Shown: positions 26,960 to 34,956 of the stretch, one piece after another
How the letters are laid out: every line of letters begins with the position of its first letter
Position numbering within the stretch: the stretch's first letter is position 1
Notes under the pieces: generated by a model
The model's database searches: none
Told to the model about the DNA's origin: nothing
Seen by the model: only the letters and a program-made list of their open reading frames with translations
Origin: Propionibacteriaceae bacterium
Lineage (GTDB): Bacteria; Actinomycetota; Actinomycetes; Propionibacteriales; Propionibacteriaceae
DNA length: 64,000 nt
Reading direction: 5' to 3'
Assembly: GCA_016717345.1 (NCBI GenBank)
Contig: JADKFR010000004.1
Location: 248,001-312,000 of the forward strand
Translations under genes and position numbers: made by a program

Positions 26960-27253
26960 ATGGGGGTCGTTGCGGACGTCACCGATCAAGTGCTGCTGGC
27001 GGTGTCACTGATCCCGCCGGGTCAGGTCACCAGTTACGGCGCAGTGGGACGCTTGGTGGGCTGCAGCCCGCGGGTGGTGGCCAGAGTGCTCGCCAGCGAC
27101 GGCGGGACGGTGTGCTGGTGGCGGGTGGTACGCGCCGACGGCACGATCGCCGACGCAGTCGTGGAGCGGGCGCTCGCCCACCTTGCCGCCGAAGGAGTGG
27201 TCGTGCGGGGTAATCGGGTCGACCTCGGCAGACACGGAGTAACCGGCGGCTGA
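26960..27253 (+). CDS. Alkyltransferase-like (ATL) / MGMT family DNA-binding protein
   Basis: 97 residues, only the DNA-binding domain of O6-methylguanine-DNA methyltransferases. IPPGQVTSYGAVGRLVGC is the helix-turn-helix region and VCWWRVVRADG stands where active methyltransferases have PCHRV, so the methyl-accepting Cys is replaced by Trp. Such ATL proteins bind alkylated guanine and recruit nucleotide excision repair (family knowledge). The ATG lies nine bases after a TAGGCT -10 box, so it is probably leaderless. A G/C hairpin (27259-27281) follows the stop. Confidence 0.85.
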   Translation: MGVVADVTDQVLLAVSLIPPGQVTSYGAVGRLVGCSPRVVARVLASDGGTVCWWRVVRADGTIADAVVERALAHLAAEGVVVRGNRVDLGRHGVTGG

Positions 27254-27295
27254 GCGGGACCCCCGATCGATTTGGGGGGTTGGTCCCCGGTCGTG

Positions 27296-27301
27296 TAATG
27301 T
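27296..27301 (+). promoter_or_regulatory. -10 box for the tRNA-Thr/tRNA-Met/rpmG unit
   Basis: TAATGT, with TTGGGG 18 bases upstream (27272-27277), 13 bases before tRNA-Thr. Confidence 0.45.
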
Positions 27302-27314
27302 CAACCGCTGTCCG

Positions 27315-27387
27315 GCCCCTATAGCTCAGTCGGCAGAGCGTCTCCATGGTAAGGAGAAGGTCTGCGGTTCGATTCCGCATGGGGGCT
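27315..27387 (+). tRNA. tRNA-Thr (GGT)
   Basis: 73 bases. Acceptor arms GCCCCTA/TGGGGGC, anticodon stem CTCC/GGAG around loop ATGGTAA (anticodon GGT), T-loop GGTTCGATTCC. CCA not encoded. It is the first of the conserved tRNA-Thr, tRNA-Met, rpmG cluster. Confidence 0.95.
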
Positions 27388-27446
27388 CTGCGTGCGGAGA
27401 GACGGAATAACCGACCGTCGTCCCAGGTTCTGGGTCTCCGGACGAG

Positions 27447-27522
27447 GGCGGGATAGCTCAGGCGGTAGAGCAAGCGGCTCATAATCGCTGTGTCGCGGGT
27501 TCAAGTCCCGCTCCCGCTACCA
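27447..27522 (+). tRNA. tRNA-Met (CAT), elongator
   Basis: 73 bases plus an encoded CCA (27520-27522). Anticodon loop CTCATAA gives CAT. The G1-T72 pair and the position just before rpmG match the actinobacterial elongator tRNA-Met. Confidence 0.93.
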
Positions 27523-27555
27523 AGCAAGACCACACTGGCAGGAAGAGAGAGCACG

Positions 27556-27726
27556 ATGGCCAAGAAGCAAGCCGACATTCGGCCGAAGATCACCTTGGCG
27601 TGCACTCAGTGCAAAGAGCGCAACTACATCACCAAGAAGAACCGCCGCAACGACCCCGATCGGCTGGAGCTGAAGAAGTTCTGCCCCAAGTGCCACGTGC
27701 ACACCGCTCACCGCGAAACCCGCTGA
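27556..27726 (+). CDS. rpmG: 50S ribosomal protein L33
   Basis: 56 residues, zinc-binding (C+) form: CTQC near residue 15 and CPKC near residue 42 are the four ligands. The ATG has GGAAGAGAG upstream. It follows tRNA-Met as in other actinobacteria. Basic, cytoplasmic, part of the 50S subunit. Confidence 0.96.
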   Translation: MAKKQADIRPKITLACTQCKERNYITKKNRRNDPDRLELKKFCPKCHVHTAHRETR

Positions 27727-27808
27727 TCCGACGCCGTGCCGCGAGCCGTCCACCACGCGGTGGGCGGCTTTCGCACGCTCGGCCACAAGGCGAGGTGACC
27801 GCGTCGCG

Positions 27809-28255
27809 ATGACGCTCGCGTGGTCGTTGACGGACCGGATGAATCGAATCTGGATGTCCTTCTGCCTCGTCCTGGCGAGCGCGGGGATGATCCCGTTCCT
27901 GCTCGACCGGATGAGCGTGCTCATGATGGTGGCGGTGGGGCTGCTTCTGGTCCAGGCCTGGCACCACTCCCGGATGCGGACGGTGACAGTGACCCTCGAT
28001 CCCGTGGGGATCACCAAGCAACTTGCCCACCGAACCTGGGTGGTGCGGTGGGCCGATGTGGTGTCCGCCCGGCTTGTCACCTGTTGGGGCTCGACCCAAC
28101 TGGTCATCCGGACTGCCGAGCCGCTGGCGGGGTGGTCCTTCTCCGACCGGCCGCTGGGACGCCTCCCGCGCGGCACCCGCGCGGCCCAGGTGGATCCCGG
28201 CCAGGTGGATCAGGTCCGCGCGATCTTCGCCCGCGAGGGTGTGGCGTTAGCCTAG
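27809..28255 (+). CDS. Small membrane protein, PH-domain-like (hypothetical)
   Basis: 148 residues of unknown function. Two hydrophobic helices lie at about residues 15-55 (IWMSFCLVLASAGMIPFLL and MMVAVGLLLVQAW), followed by a basic, beta-rich segment (TVTVTLDPVGITKQLAHRTWVVRWADVVSARL) as in short actinobacterial membrane proteins with a bacterial PH domain. No close relative recognised. The ATG at 27809 has only a weak GAGG upstream; the ATG at 27839 is an alternative. Confidence 0.65.
   Translation: MTLAWSLTDRMNRIWMSFCLVLASAGMIPFLLDRMSVLMMVAVGLLLVQAWHHSRMRTVTVTLDPVGITKQLAHRTWVVRWADVVSARLVTCWGSTQLVIRTAEPLAGWSFSDRPLGRLPRGTRAAQVDPGQVDQVRAIFAREGVALA
28248..28253 (+). promoter_or_regulatory. 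-10 box, leaderless promoter of the hadA-like gene
   Basis: TAGCCT at the end of the preceding gene; seven bases on is the A of the ATG at 28260. No clear -35. Confidence 0.35.
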
Positions 28256-28259
28256 GTCC

Positions 28260-28688
28260 ATGCCGATCAGCGAAGTGCACCAGGGTAGGACCTACCCCGC
28301 CACCGCGCCGCTGCGGGTGACCCGGGAACGGATCCGTCATTTCGCCGCTGCCCTCTCCGATGCCGACAATCCCGCCTATGCGGGCCCCGATCCGATCGCC
28401 CCTCCCACCTTCGCCGTGGTGTTGTCGTCCGCCGCCTGGGGGGCGATGTTCGAGGATCCTGACCTGGGTCTCTCGTTGAGCCGGACGGTCCACGTCGACC
28501 AGCGGTTCACCTGGCAACGTCCGCTTCGGGACGGGGACGAGGTGACGGCTGTGCTCACGATCGAGCGGGTCCGGCCCCGTGGGGCGACCGCGATCATCGG
28601 CATCTCGGTGGAACTCCAGACGACCGCTGGCGAGCCCCTGTGCACCGCAACCTCCACCCTCATGCACACCTCCGAGGAGTCCGCGTGA
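28260..28688 (+). CDS. MaoC-like dehydratase N-terminal domain protein (HadA-like)
   Basis: 142 residues of the hot-dog-fold MaoC N-terminal type, corresponding by sequence and place (rpmG, here, tRNA-Trp, secE) to HadA/HadC of mycobacteria, a non-catalytic partner of the (3R)-hydroxyacyl-ACP dehydratase. ERIRHFAAALSDADNPAYAG and PPTFAVVLSSAAW are the conserved parts. Without mycolic acids a role in ordinary or other fatty-acid elongation is likely (inference). GTGA overlap with the next gene. Confidence 0.85.
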   Translation: MPISEVHQGRTYPATAPLRVTRERIRHFAAALSDADNPAYAGPDPIAPPTFAVVLSSAAWGAMFEDPDLGLSLSRTVHVDQRFTWQRPLRDGDEVTAVLTIERVRPRGATAIIGISVELQTTAGEPLCTATSTLMHTSEESA

Positions 28689-29092
28689 CCACCAGCATCG
28701 AACCCGGACAGGAACTGCCGGGCTTCAGCCACGTCTTCACCCGCGCGGATCTCGTCCGCTACGCCGAGGCGTCCGGCGACGACAACCCGATCCACCTCGA
28801 CGACGAGAAGGCCGCCGAACTGGGGCTTCCCGGGGTGATCGCCCACGGCATGCTGACGATGGGGACGGCGCTGCGCGTCGTGACCGACTGGATCGGCGAC
28901 CCCGCCCGCGTGGTGAGCTACCAGGTGCGCTTCACCAAACCGGTCGTCGTCGATCCGCTCACCGGGGCGGAGGTCAGCTTCGGCGGCCGGGTCACCGCCG
29001 TGAACGACGGCATCGCCAAGGTGTCGCTCGAAGCCACCTGCGCCGGAGTGAAGGTGCTGGGCGCCGCTGTCGCCGAGGTCCGCCTTGACTGA
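28685..29092 (+). CDS. MaoC family dehydratase (HadB-like)
   Basis: 135 residues, catalytic partner: YAEASGDDNPIHLD holds the Asp and His of the hydratase-2 motif, and GVIAHGMLTMG follows. The GTG start overlaps the upstream stop by four bases, so a heterodimer made in equal amounts is plausible. The preserved place near rpmG and secE supports orthology with HadB. Confidence 0.9.
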   Translation: MTTSIEPGQELPGFSHVFTRADLVRYAEASGDDNPIHLDDEKAAELGLPGVIAHGMLTMGTALRVVTDWIGDPARVVSYQVRFTKPVVVDPLTGAEVSFGGRVTAVNDGIAKVSLEATCAGVKVLGAAVAEVRLD

Positions 29093-30131
29093 CGCGCAGG
29101 CGCCGACGCTGGCCGACCTCACCACGTTCCGCGTGGGCGGCCCGGCCCGCCGGGTGCTGGAACCCGCCGATGAGGCTTCCCTGATCGACGCGGTGACCGC
29201 GTGCGACGCGGCGGGCGAGCCTGTCCTGCTCGTGGGAGGCGGGTCCAATCTGGTGGTGTCCGACGCCGGCTTCCCTGGCACAGTGATCCGTCTCAACGCG
29301 TTGAAGGGTATCGACGCCGAGGACGTGATGGCCTGCTCGGGTGCGTTCCTGCGGGTCGCGGCAGGCGAACCGTGGGACAACGTGGTGGCGCACTGCGTCG
29401 CGAACCGGTTCGTCGGGGTGGAGGCCCTCTCCGGGATCCCCGGACTGGCAGGTGCGACCCCCATTCAGAACGTCGGCGCCTACGGCCAAGAGGTGTCCCA
29501 AGTCCTCGCCCGCGTCCGCGCCTACGACCGCTTCGAGCGGCGGGTTCGCACGTTCAGCGTCACCGAATGCGGTTTCGGCTACCGGCACTCGCGCTTCAAG
29601 GACGAACCCGCTCGGTGGGTGGTGTTGTCGATCAACCTCCAGTTGCGGTTGGGTCCAGACTCGGCCCCGCTCCGCTACGGCGAACTCGCCCGCCACCTCG
29701 GCGTTGAACCCGGAGGCCGCGCCCCTCTCGCCGACACCCGCCAGGCCGTCCTCGATCTGCGCCGGGCCAAAGGCATGGTGCTCGACGCCGCCGACCACGA
29801 CACCTGGAGCGCCGGGAGTTTCTTCACCAACCCGATACTCAGCGCTGAGCAGGCGGCCGCCCTTCCCGCTGACGCCCCGCGCTACCCGGCGGGGGATCAG
29901 GTCAAGAGCAGTGCCGCCTGGTTGATCGAACACGCCGGGTTTCACAAGGGGTACGGCACCCCGCCGGCGACCCTGTCGACGAAGCACACCCTGGCCCTCA
30001 CCAATCGCGGTGGGGCCAGGGCGTCCGATGTCCTGGCCCTGGCGCGGGAGATCCGTGACGGGGTGGAGGCCGCGTTCGGCGTCCGACTGGTTCCCGAACC
30101 GTTCCTCGTCGGGTGCTCCCTGGAGTCCTGA
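29085..30131 (+). CDS. murB: UDP-N-acetylmuramate dehydrogenase
   Basis: FAD enzyme reducing UDP-GlcNAc-enolpyruvate to UDP-MurNAc in peptidoglycan synthesis. 348 residues. LTTFRVGGPARRV at the N-terminus, LLVGGGSNLVVSDAGFPG (FAD binding), GIPGLAGATPIQNVGAYGQEV and GSFFTNP (catalytic Ser region) are present. The start is a TTG at 29085, overlapping the hadB-like stop by eight bases; no ATG or GTG lies between it and the conserved N-terminus. A type I MurB by its insert pattern. Confidence 0.94.
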   Translation: MTDAQAPTLADLTTFRVGGPARRVLEPADEASLIDAVTACDAAGEPVLLVGGGSNLVVSDAGFPGTVIRLNALKGIDAEDVMACSGAFLRVAAGEPWDNVVAHCVANRFVGVEALSGIPGLAGATPIQNVGAYGQEVSQVLARVRAYDRFERRVRTFSVTECGFGYRHSRFKDEPARWVVLSINLQLRLGPDSAPLRYGELARHLGVEPGGRAPLADTRQAVLDLRRAKGMVLDAADHDTWSAGSFFTNPILSAEQAAALPADAPRYPAGDQVKSSAAWLIEHAGFHKGYGTPPATLSTKHTLALTNRGGARASDVLALAREIRDGVEAAFGVRLVPEPFLVGCSLES

Positions 30132-30250
30132 CCAAGGCCCCAGGCGCCGGGAGGCGACCGCTGCGGTCACCGATCGGCAGGCGCGTCGGTTCATGGCGTC
30201 CGGCGGATGCCCCCCCTAGACTGGCGCGCGGTGAGTGAGAGGAAGTCCCC

Positions 30251-31447
30251 GTGAGCATCCTGACGTCCGTGCCGTTGGCGCCCAGAGACCCCATCCTGGG
30301 CTTGACCGAGCAGTTCGTTGCCGATCCGCGACCCGAGAAGGTCAATCTCGGCGTCGGGGTCTACCTCGGCGAGGATGGCCGGATCCCGTTGCTGGACTGT
30401 GTCCGGGCCGCCGAAGCCCGGTTGGCGGCGGCGCCGGCGCCCCGCGGCTACCTCCCGATCGACGGGCACGTCGCCTACAACGCGGCTGTCAAGCGACTGG
30501 TCTTCGGCGCGGACTCCGAACCTGCGGGCTCGGGTCGCGTCGTCACGGTGCAGGGTCTCGGTGGCACCGGGGCGCTGAAGGTGGGTGCCGAGTTTCTCAA
30601 GGTGACCTCGGCAGCGCGGACGGTCCTGATCTCCGACCCCTCCTGGGAGAACCACCAGGCGTTGTTCAGCCGGGCCGGCTTCGAGGTCAGGAGTTACCGC
30701 TACTACCAACCGGCGTTGGGCGGGATTGACGGTGACGGCATGCTCGCCGATCTGGCCGCGGCAGCCCCCGGCACGATCGTGGTCCTGCACGCCTGCTGTC
30801 ACAACCCGACCGGCTACGACCTGAGTGCGGCCCAATGGGAGCAGGTCGCGGCCGTGGTGGCCGAGCGTGGGCTCGTCCCGTTCCTCGACCTGGCCTACCA
30901 GGGCTTCGCCGCCGGCATCGAGCCGGACGGGTCGGTCGTGGCGCGCTTCGCCGCCCTGGGAATTCCACTGCTTGTCGCCTCGTCGTTCAGCAAGAGCTTC
31001 AGCCTGTACGGCGAGCGGGTCGGTGCGCTGAGCGTGGTCACCGCCGACGCCGAGGAGGCGTCGCGAGTGCTGTCCCAACTCAAGGTGACGATTCGAACGA
31101 CGTACTCCAGCCCGCCGACCCATGGTGCGGCCGTGGTGTCCACGGTGCTCGGCGACACCGAACTGCGCGCCGGCTGGGTGGGGGAGTTGGAGGCGATGCG
31201 GATCAGGATCCGGGAGATGCGGGCCGCCCTCGTCGCCGGTTTGGTGGATGCCGGGTCCAGCGTGGACATGGGCTTCATCGGCGACCAGGTCGGGATGTTC
31301 AGCTACTGCGGCCTCAGCGCCGAGCAGATGACCGAGTTGCGCACCGTCCATGCGGTGTACGGCACCGACGCCGGACGGATCTGCGTGGCAGCCCTCAACC
31401 AGGGCAATGTCGCGAGGGTCGCTGCCGCGATCGCCGCAGTCCAGTAG
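30251..31447 (+). CDS. Aromatic/aspartate aminotransferase (class I, TyrB/AspC-like)
   Basis: PLP enzyme moving amino groups between aspartate or aromatic amino acids and 2-oxoglutarate. 398 residues, matching the AspC/TyrB subgroup: ILGLTEQFVADPRPEKVNLGVGVY at the N-terminus (split here as family feature), HACCHNPTGYDL, and SSFSKSFSLYGERVGAL with the PLP lysine. GRICVAALN has the substrate carboxylate Arg. GTG start preceded by GAGAGGAAG; a TAGACT -10 candidate is near 30215. The exact substrate preference cannot be read. Confidence 0.88.
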   Translation: MSILTSVPLAPRDPILGLTEQFVADPRPEKVNLGVGVYLGEDGRIPLLDCVRAAEARLAAAPAPRGYLPIDGHVAYNAAVKRLVFGADSEPAGSGRVVTVQGLGGTGALKVGAEFLKVTSAARTVLISDPSWENHQALFSRAGFEVRSYRYYQPALGGIDGDGMLADLAAAAPGTIVVLHACCHNPTGYDLSAAQWEQVAAVVAERGLVPFLDLAYQGFAAGIEPDGSVVARFAALGIPLLVASSFSKSFSLYGERVGALSVVTADAEEASRVLSQLKVTIRTTYSSPPTHGAAVVSTVLGDTELRAGWVGELEAMRIRIREMRAALVAGLVDAGSSVDMGFIGDQVGMFSYCGLSAEQMTELRTVHAVYGTDAGRICVAALNQGNVARVAAAIAAVQ

Positions 31448-32034
31448 GTCGTCGCGGTCCCCGTCGTGGGGGGGCGCGGGGCTGGCGGCTTTTCTCGGGT
31501 GAAGAGTTGAGTCGTTGGGGGGGTGTCGGCGGTGGTAGGTTGTTTCATAGGCGACTGGGTAAGTGTTGGGGTGGTTGAGAACGACGTTGTGACCGGTGTC
31601 ATGTCAGGGGGGGGGCGTTGTGAGGGAAAGGGGGGTGCACTAGGGGGCCCAGTGCGCACGGGTCGATCGAAGACGGCTCGGCCTCATCGCGGCTTCTGAC
31701 GAGTTCCGCAGCGTTGGTGGTCTTCGGACTGGTCGTGAGCGGTGAGTGGGGACTTCGTCTGAGAGGCCAGGCTGCCTGCGTCAAGGGCATCCCCTGGGCC
31801 AGGTACTTCCCAGGACCCCGCGTGGGGAGTACTTGCTGGTCGGCGGTCGACACGGACTCGGGGGCCTGGCTGCGGAGACGGCGGAGCTGCTGGCGGCGGT
31901 CGGTTCACCCGTGACCTCACCACTGATCCAGGACGGCCCTTGTCTCTGCTGCTTTGGCGACACGACAGATCCTTCACCCTCCCCGGCCCAGCTTCCCGGG
32001 GGAAACCATCTGAGGCACGACCCCTCACTACGCG

Positions 32035-32084
32035 GGGACTAAACGTGAGTCTCGTCGCCGGTTCGACTCCGGGGGGCGCAACCA
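32035..32084 (+). other. Degenerate tRNA-like 3' portion
   Basis: A 5-bp anticodon-like stem (GGACT/AGTCT around AAACGTG), a T-arm with loop TTCGACT (four of five pairs formed), then GGGCGCA, A and CCA. No matching D-arm or 5' acceptor is found and position 33 is not T, so it is not a working tRNA. It may be a relic or an attachment-site remnant. Confidence 0.3.
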
Positions 32085-32086
32085 CG

Positions 32087-32092
32087 TACAAT
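32087..32092 (+). promoter_or_regulatory. -10 box, probable promoter of tRNA-Trp/secE
   Basis: TACAAT, close to consensus. The nearest -35-like sequence, TTCGAC, lies 19 or so bases upstream inside the tRNA-like fragment. Predicted start about 60 bases before tRNA-Trp. Confidence 0.4.
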
Positions 32093-32160
32093 CTTCGTCT
32101 TGGTGACCGACACCTATTCGGCCATGCCCACAAGGCAATGGCAGGGTGACTTCACCACCT

Positions 32161-32233
<73 letters not shown>

Positions 32234-32275
32234 CTGCAGAACTGCGCACACCCGACAGCGAAGGACGGCAAACTC

Positions 32276-32671
32276 GTGGCGGAGGAACAGGACCAGGCGA
32301 ATGCCGACGTCCCCGATGAGCCGACCCCCGAGCCGGTTGAGCTGCAGGACCTGCCGCTGACCGAGGCGGAGCAGGTGGCCATCGACGCCGCAAGGGCGCG
32401 TCCGGCTCGAAAGGCTGCGACCGTCGATCCCAAGGGACACGCCACCCGGAAGCGTTCGGAGGCCGGGCCCGCGGCGGAGAAGGTCAAACGCACCACCCCG
32501 ATCCAATTCACGAAGGAATCGGTCGAGGAACTTCGCAAGGTCATCTGGCCGACCCTGAGCCAGTTGCAGCAGTACTTCATCGTGGTGTTGGTGTTCGTCC
32601 TGATCATCATCGCTTTTGTCGGCGCCTTGGACCTGTTGTTCGGCTGGGCCCTGCTGAAGACCCTCGGCTGA
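32276..32671 (+). CDS. secE: Preprotein translocase subunit SecE
   Basis: Small essential subunit of SecYEG. 131 residues: a long acidic/basic cytoplasmic N-terminus (about 75 residues) and the conserved core FTKESVEELRKVIWPTLSQL followed by one membrane helix (FIVVLVFVLIIIAFVGALD). The GTG at 32276 has AAGGA ten bases upstream. The N-terminal extension is usual in actinobacteria. Cotranscribed with tRNA-Trp upstream and nusG downstream. Confidence 0.94.
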   Translation: MAEEQDQANADVPDEPTPEPVELQDLPLTEAEQVAIDAARARPARKAATVDPKGHATRKRSEAGPAAEKVKRTTPIQFTKESVEELRKVIWPTLSQLQQYFIVVLVFVLIIIAFVGALDLLFGWALLKTLG

Positions 32672-32693
32672 GCACAAGGAAGCGAGAGACGAC

Positions 32694-33503
32694 GTGACTG
32701 ATTCCCCCACCGACCCCTTCGAGGCATCCGACGACTTCGAGATCGACCTTGGGTCACTCGAGTCCAGCGCGGACGAGGTCGAGCTCAACCTTGACTTCGC
32801 TGAGGGACTCGACACCCCGGCCGAGTCGGACGACCTGCTGCTCAATCTCGGCGACGAGCCGGCGGCGGAGCCCGAGCCGGACGATCTGGATGCCGACGAC
32901 GAGGCCGTGCTTGCCGAACTCCGGGCTACCCTGCGCAGCCAGATCGGCGACTGGTACGTCATCCACACCTATTCAGGCATGGAGAACCGGGTCAAGCAGA
33001 ACCTTGACAACCGGGTCAAGACCCTCGGCATGGACGACTACATCTTCGAGGCGGTCGTGCCGACGGAAGAGGTCACCGAGACCCGCAACGGTGCCAAGAA
33101 GTCCGTGACCCGCACGGTGCTGCCGGGCTATGTCCTCGTGCGGATGGAACTGACCGACGCTTCGTGGGCCGCCGTGCGGCACACGCCGTCGGTCACCGGC
33201 TTCGTGGCGCACGCCAACGCCCCGGTGCCGCTGAGCCTGGACGAGGTCGAGAAGATGCTCGCCCCGGCAGCGTTGGCCAAAGCTGCTGCCGCCGCCACCG
33301 GCTCCAGGCCGCGCACCAAGAAGATCGAGGTCGCTGACTTCACTGTCGGAGACTCGGTCATGGTGGTCCAGGGCCCCTTTTCCGGGGTGCACGCGACCAT
33401 CACCGAGATCAATGCGAACAGCCAGCGGCTCAAGGCTCTGGTCGAGATCCTGGGCCGGGAAACCCCGGTGGATCTCACTTTCGGTCAGATCCAGAAGGTC
33501 TAG
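32694..33503 (+). CDS. nusG: Transcription termination/antitermination protein NusG
   Basis: Binds RNA polymerase and couples it to Rho or to the ribosome. 269 residues: an acidic extension (about 1-85), the NGN domain starting GDWYVIHTYSGMENRVKQNL, and a C-terminal KOW domain (FTVGDSVMVVQGPFSGV to the end). The GTG start is preceded by GAAGCGAGAG. The acidic N-terminal extension is found in other actinobacterial NusG proteins. Confidence 0.96.
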   Translation: MTDSPTDPFEASDDFEIDLGSLESSADEVELNLDFAEGLDTPAESDDLLLNLGDEPAAEPEPDDLDADDEAVLAELRATLRSQIGDWYVIHTYSGMENRVKQNLDNRVKTLGMDDYIFEAVVPTEEVTETRNGAKKSVTRTVLPGYVLVRMELTDASWAAVRHTPSVTGFVAHANAPVPLSLDEVEKMLAPAALAKAAAAATGSRPRTKKIEVADFTVGDSVMVVQGPFSGVHATITEINANSQRLKALVEILGRETPVDLTFGQIQKV

Positions 33504-33570
33504 CTCTCGCATGGCGGTCGGCCAGCCAGGTCGACCGTGACCACGAAACATCACGACAAAGGACCCACTC

Positions 33571-34002
33571 ATGCCTCCCAAGAAGAAGGTCGCCGCGATC
33601 GTCAAGGTTGCCTTGAATGCGGGCGCGGCCACTCCTGCACCGCCGGTCGGTACCGCTCTCGGTCCGCACGGCGTCAACATCATGGAGTTCTGCAAGCGGT
33701 ACAACGCCGAGACCGAGCCGATGCGCGGCAACGTCATTCCGGTCGAGATCACGATCTTCGAAGACCGCACGTTCACGTTCATCACCAAGACGCCGCCCGC
33801 GGCCGAGTTGATCAAGAAGGCCGCCGGCCTCAAGAGCGGCTCTGCCCGTCCCCACACCGACAAGGTGGGGAAGCTGACGGCGGACCAGTTGCGCGACATC
33901 GCCACGACGAAACTGCCTGACCTCAACGCCAACGACATCGACGCCGCCATGAAGATCGTGGCGGGCACGGCTCGCTCGATGGGCGTCACTGTCGAGGGCT
34001 GA
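33571..34002 (+). CDS. rplK: 50S ribosomal protein L11
   Basis: 143 residues, GTPase-associated centre of the 50S subunit. MPPKKKVAAIVKV, PAPPVGTALGPHGVNIMEFCK and KTPPAAELIKKAAG are the conserved L11 segments (proline-rich thiostrepton-contact region included). ATG with AAAGGA upstream. Confidence 0.97.
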   Translation: MPPKKKVAAIVKVALNAGAATPAPPVGTALGPHGVNIMEFCKRYNAETEPMRGNVIPVEITIFEDRTFTFITKTPPAAELIKKAAGLKSGSARPHTDKVGKLTADQLRDIATTKLPDLNANDIDAAMKIVAGTARSMGVTVEG

Positions 34003-34091
34003 GCACCACCCACCGTGGGAGGGCGCCACGCCCGCACCACACCTGGCATCCGGTCCATACGAGGGCCGCACCAACAACAGGAGACCAGAAC

Positions 34092-34790
34092 ATGAAGCGA
34101 AGCAAGGCATACAAGGCCGCCGAAGCGGCCATCAAGGCGGATCAGCTGTACACCCCCGAGGAGGCCATCGCGCTGGCGAAGCAGGGCGCCTCGGCGAAGT
34201 TCGACGAGACCATCGAGGTCGCCATGCGGCTCGGCGTCGACCCCCGCAAGGCGGACCAGATGGTCCGCGGCACGGTCAACCTTCCCAACGGCACTGGCAA
34301 GACGGCACGGGTCCTCGTCTTCGCCACCGGTGAGAAGGCCGCCGAAGCCCTGGCCGCGGGTGCTGACGAAGTTGGTTCCGACGACCTGATCGAGAAGATC
34401 ACCGGCGGCTACCTCGACTTCGACTCCGTGGTCGCCACCCCCGACCTGATGGGCAAGGTGGGGCGTCTTGGGCGCGTGCTCGGCCCGCGTGGGCTGATGC
34501 CGAACCCGAAGACCGGGACGGTGACCATGGACGTGGCCAAGGCCGTCACCGAGATCAAGGGCGGCAAGATCGAGTTCCGCGTCGACCGTCACGCCAACCT
34601 GCACCTGATCGTCGGGAAGGCTTCCTTCGAGCCGCAGCAACTGGCCCAGAACTACTTCGCGGCTCTGGATGAGGTCCTGCGACTGAAGCCCAGCGCCTCC
34701 AAGGGCCGCTACCTGGCCAAGATCACGGTGTCTTCGACGATGGGCCCGGGGATCACGGTCGACCCGACCCGGACCAAGCCTTCGGAGTAA
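34092..34790 (+). CDS. rplA: 50S ribosomal protein L1
   Basis: 232 residues, L1 stalk. Begins MKRSKAYKAAEAAIKADQLY; the signature RVLGPRGLMPNPKTGTV is near residue 130. ATG with ACAGGAG seven bases upstream. The gene is followed by a strong hairpin, which separates the rplKA and rplJL units. Confidence 0.97.
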   Translation: MKRSKAYKAAEAAIKADQLYTPEEAIALAKQGASAKFDETIEVAMRLGVDPRKADQMVRGTVNLPNGTGKTARVLVFATGEKAAEALAAGADEVGSDDLIEKITGGYLDFDSVVATPDLMGKVGRLGRVLGPRGLMPNPKTGTVTMDVAKAVTEIKGGKIEFRVDRHANLHLIVGKASFEPQQLAQNYFAALDEVLRLKPSASKGRYLAKITVSSTMGPGITVDPTRTKPSE

Positions 34791-34802
34791 CCTCCACACG
34801 CC

Positions 34803-34842
34803 GGCAGCGGGCCCAGCGGTTTCGACCGCTGGGCCCGCTGCC
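34803..34842 (+). terminator. Strong hairpin after rplA
   Basis: 17-bp perfectly paired stem (34803-34819 with 34826-34842) around the loop TTTCGA. No T-run follows, as often in high-GC actinobacteria. Confidence 0.7.
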
Positions 34843-34920
34843 GCGTCCAGGGCAGGAGCCCCCGCTGCCGGCGAACCGGGCCTCCCGCCAGGGCGGTGAA
34901 CGTGACAGCGGGGCCGCGAT

Positions 34921-34950
34921 TTGGCCGCCCAATGGCGCTGGGCCTAAGCT
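34921..34950 (+). promoter_or_regulatory. Promoter of rplJ-rplL
   Basis: TTGGCC (34921-34926), 18-bp spacer, TAAGCT (34945-34950). Predicted start near 34957, about 185 bases before rplJ. Confidence 0.55.
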
Positions 34951-34956
34951 GGGGTG

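Larger units (their letters stand above)
31448..32160 (+). other. Gene-free stretch with G-runs and a tRNA-like fragment
   Basis: No convincing gene in 713 bases. The first 190 bases have strong strand asymmetry (G and T rich, C poor) with runs of 7 G at 31468 and 31517, 9 G at 31607 and 6 G at 31630. Open frames here are Pro/Thr- or Arg-rich shadows without start signals. Further on lies a tRNA-like 3' end (32035-32084) and a TACAAT -10 box (32087-32092) that could serve tRNA-Trp. Confidence 0.6.

Noticed and set aside
31303..31659. 118-codon minus-strand ORF rich in Pro and Thr
   Set aside because: It runs antisense through the aminotransferase end and the G-run region; its composition follows from those runs and there is no start signal.
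31600..32084. Possible tmRNA (ssrA) because of the CCA-ended T-arm
   Set aside because: No GGTTTCGAC-type 5' end, no tag reading frame ending in Ala-Ala, and no acceptor pairing were found.
33537..33920. 127-codon ORF overlapping rplK in another frame
   Set aside because: Shadow of rplK; composition rich in Arg, Gly, His and Asp with no family resemblance.
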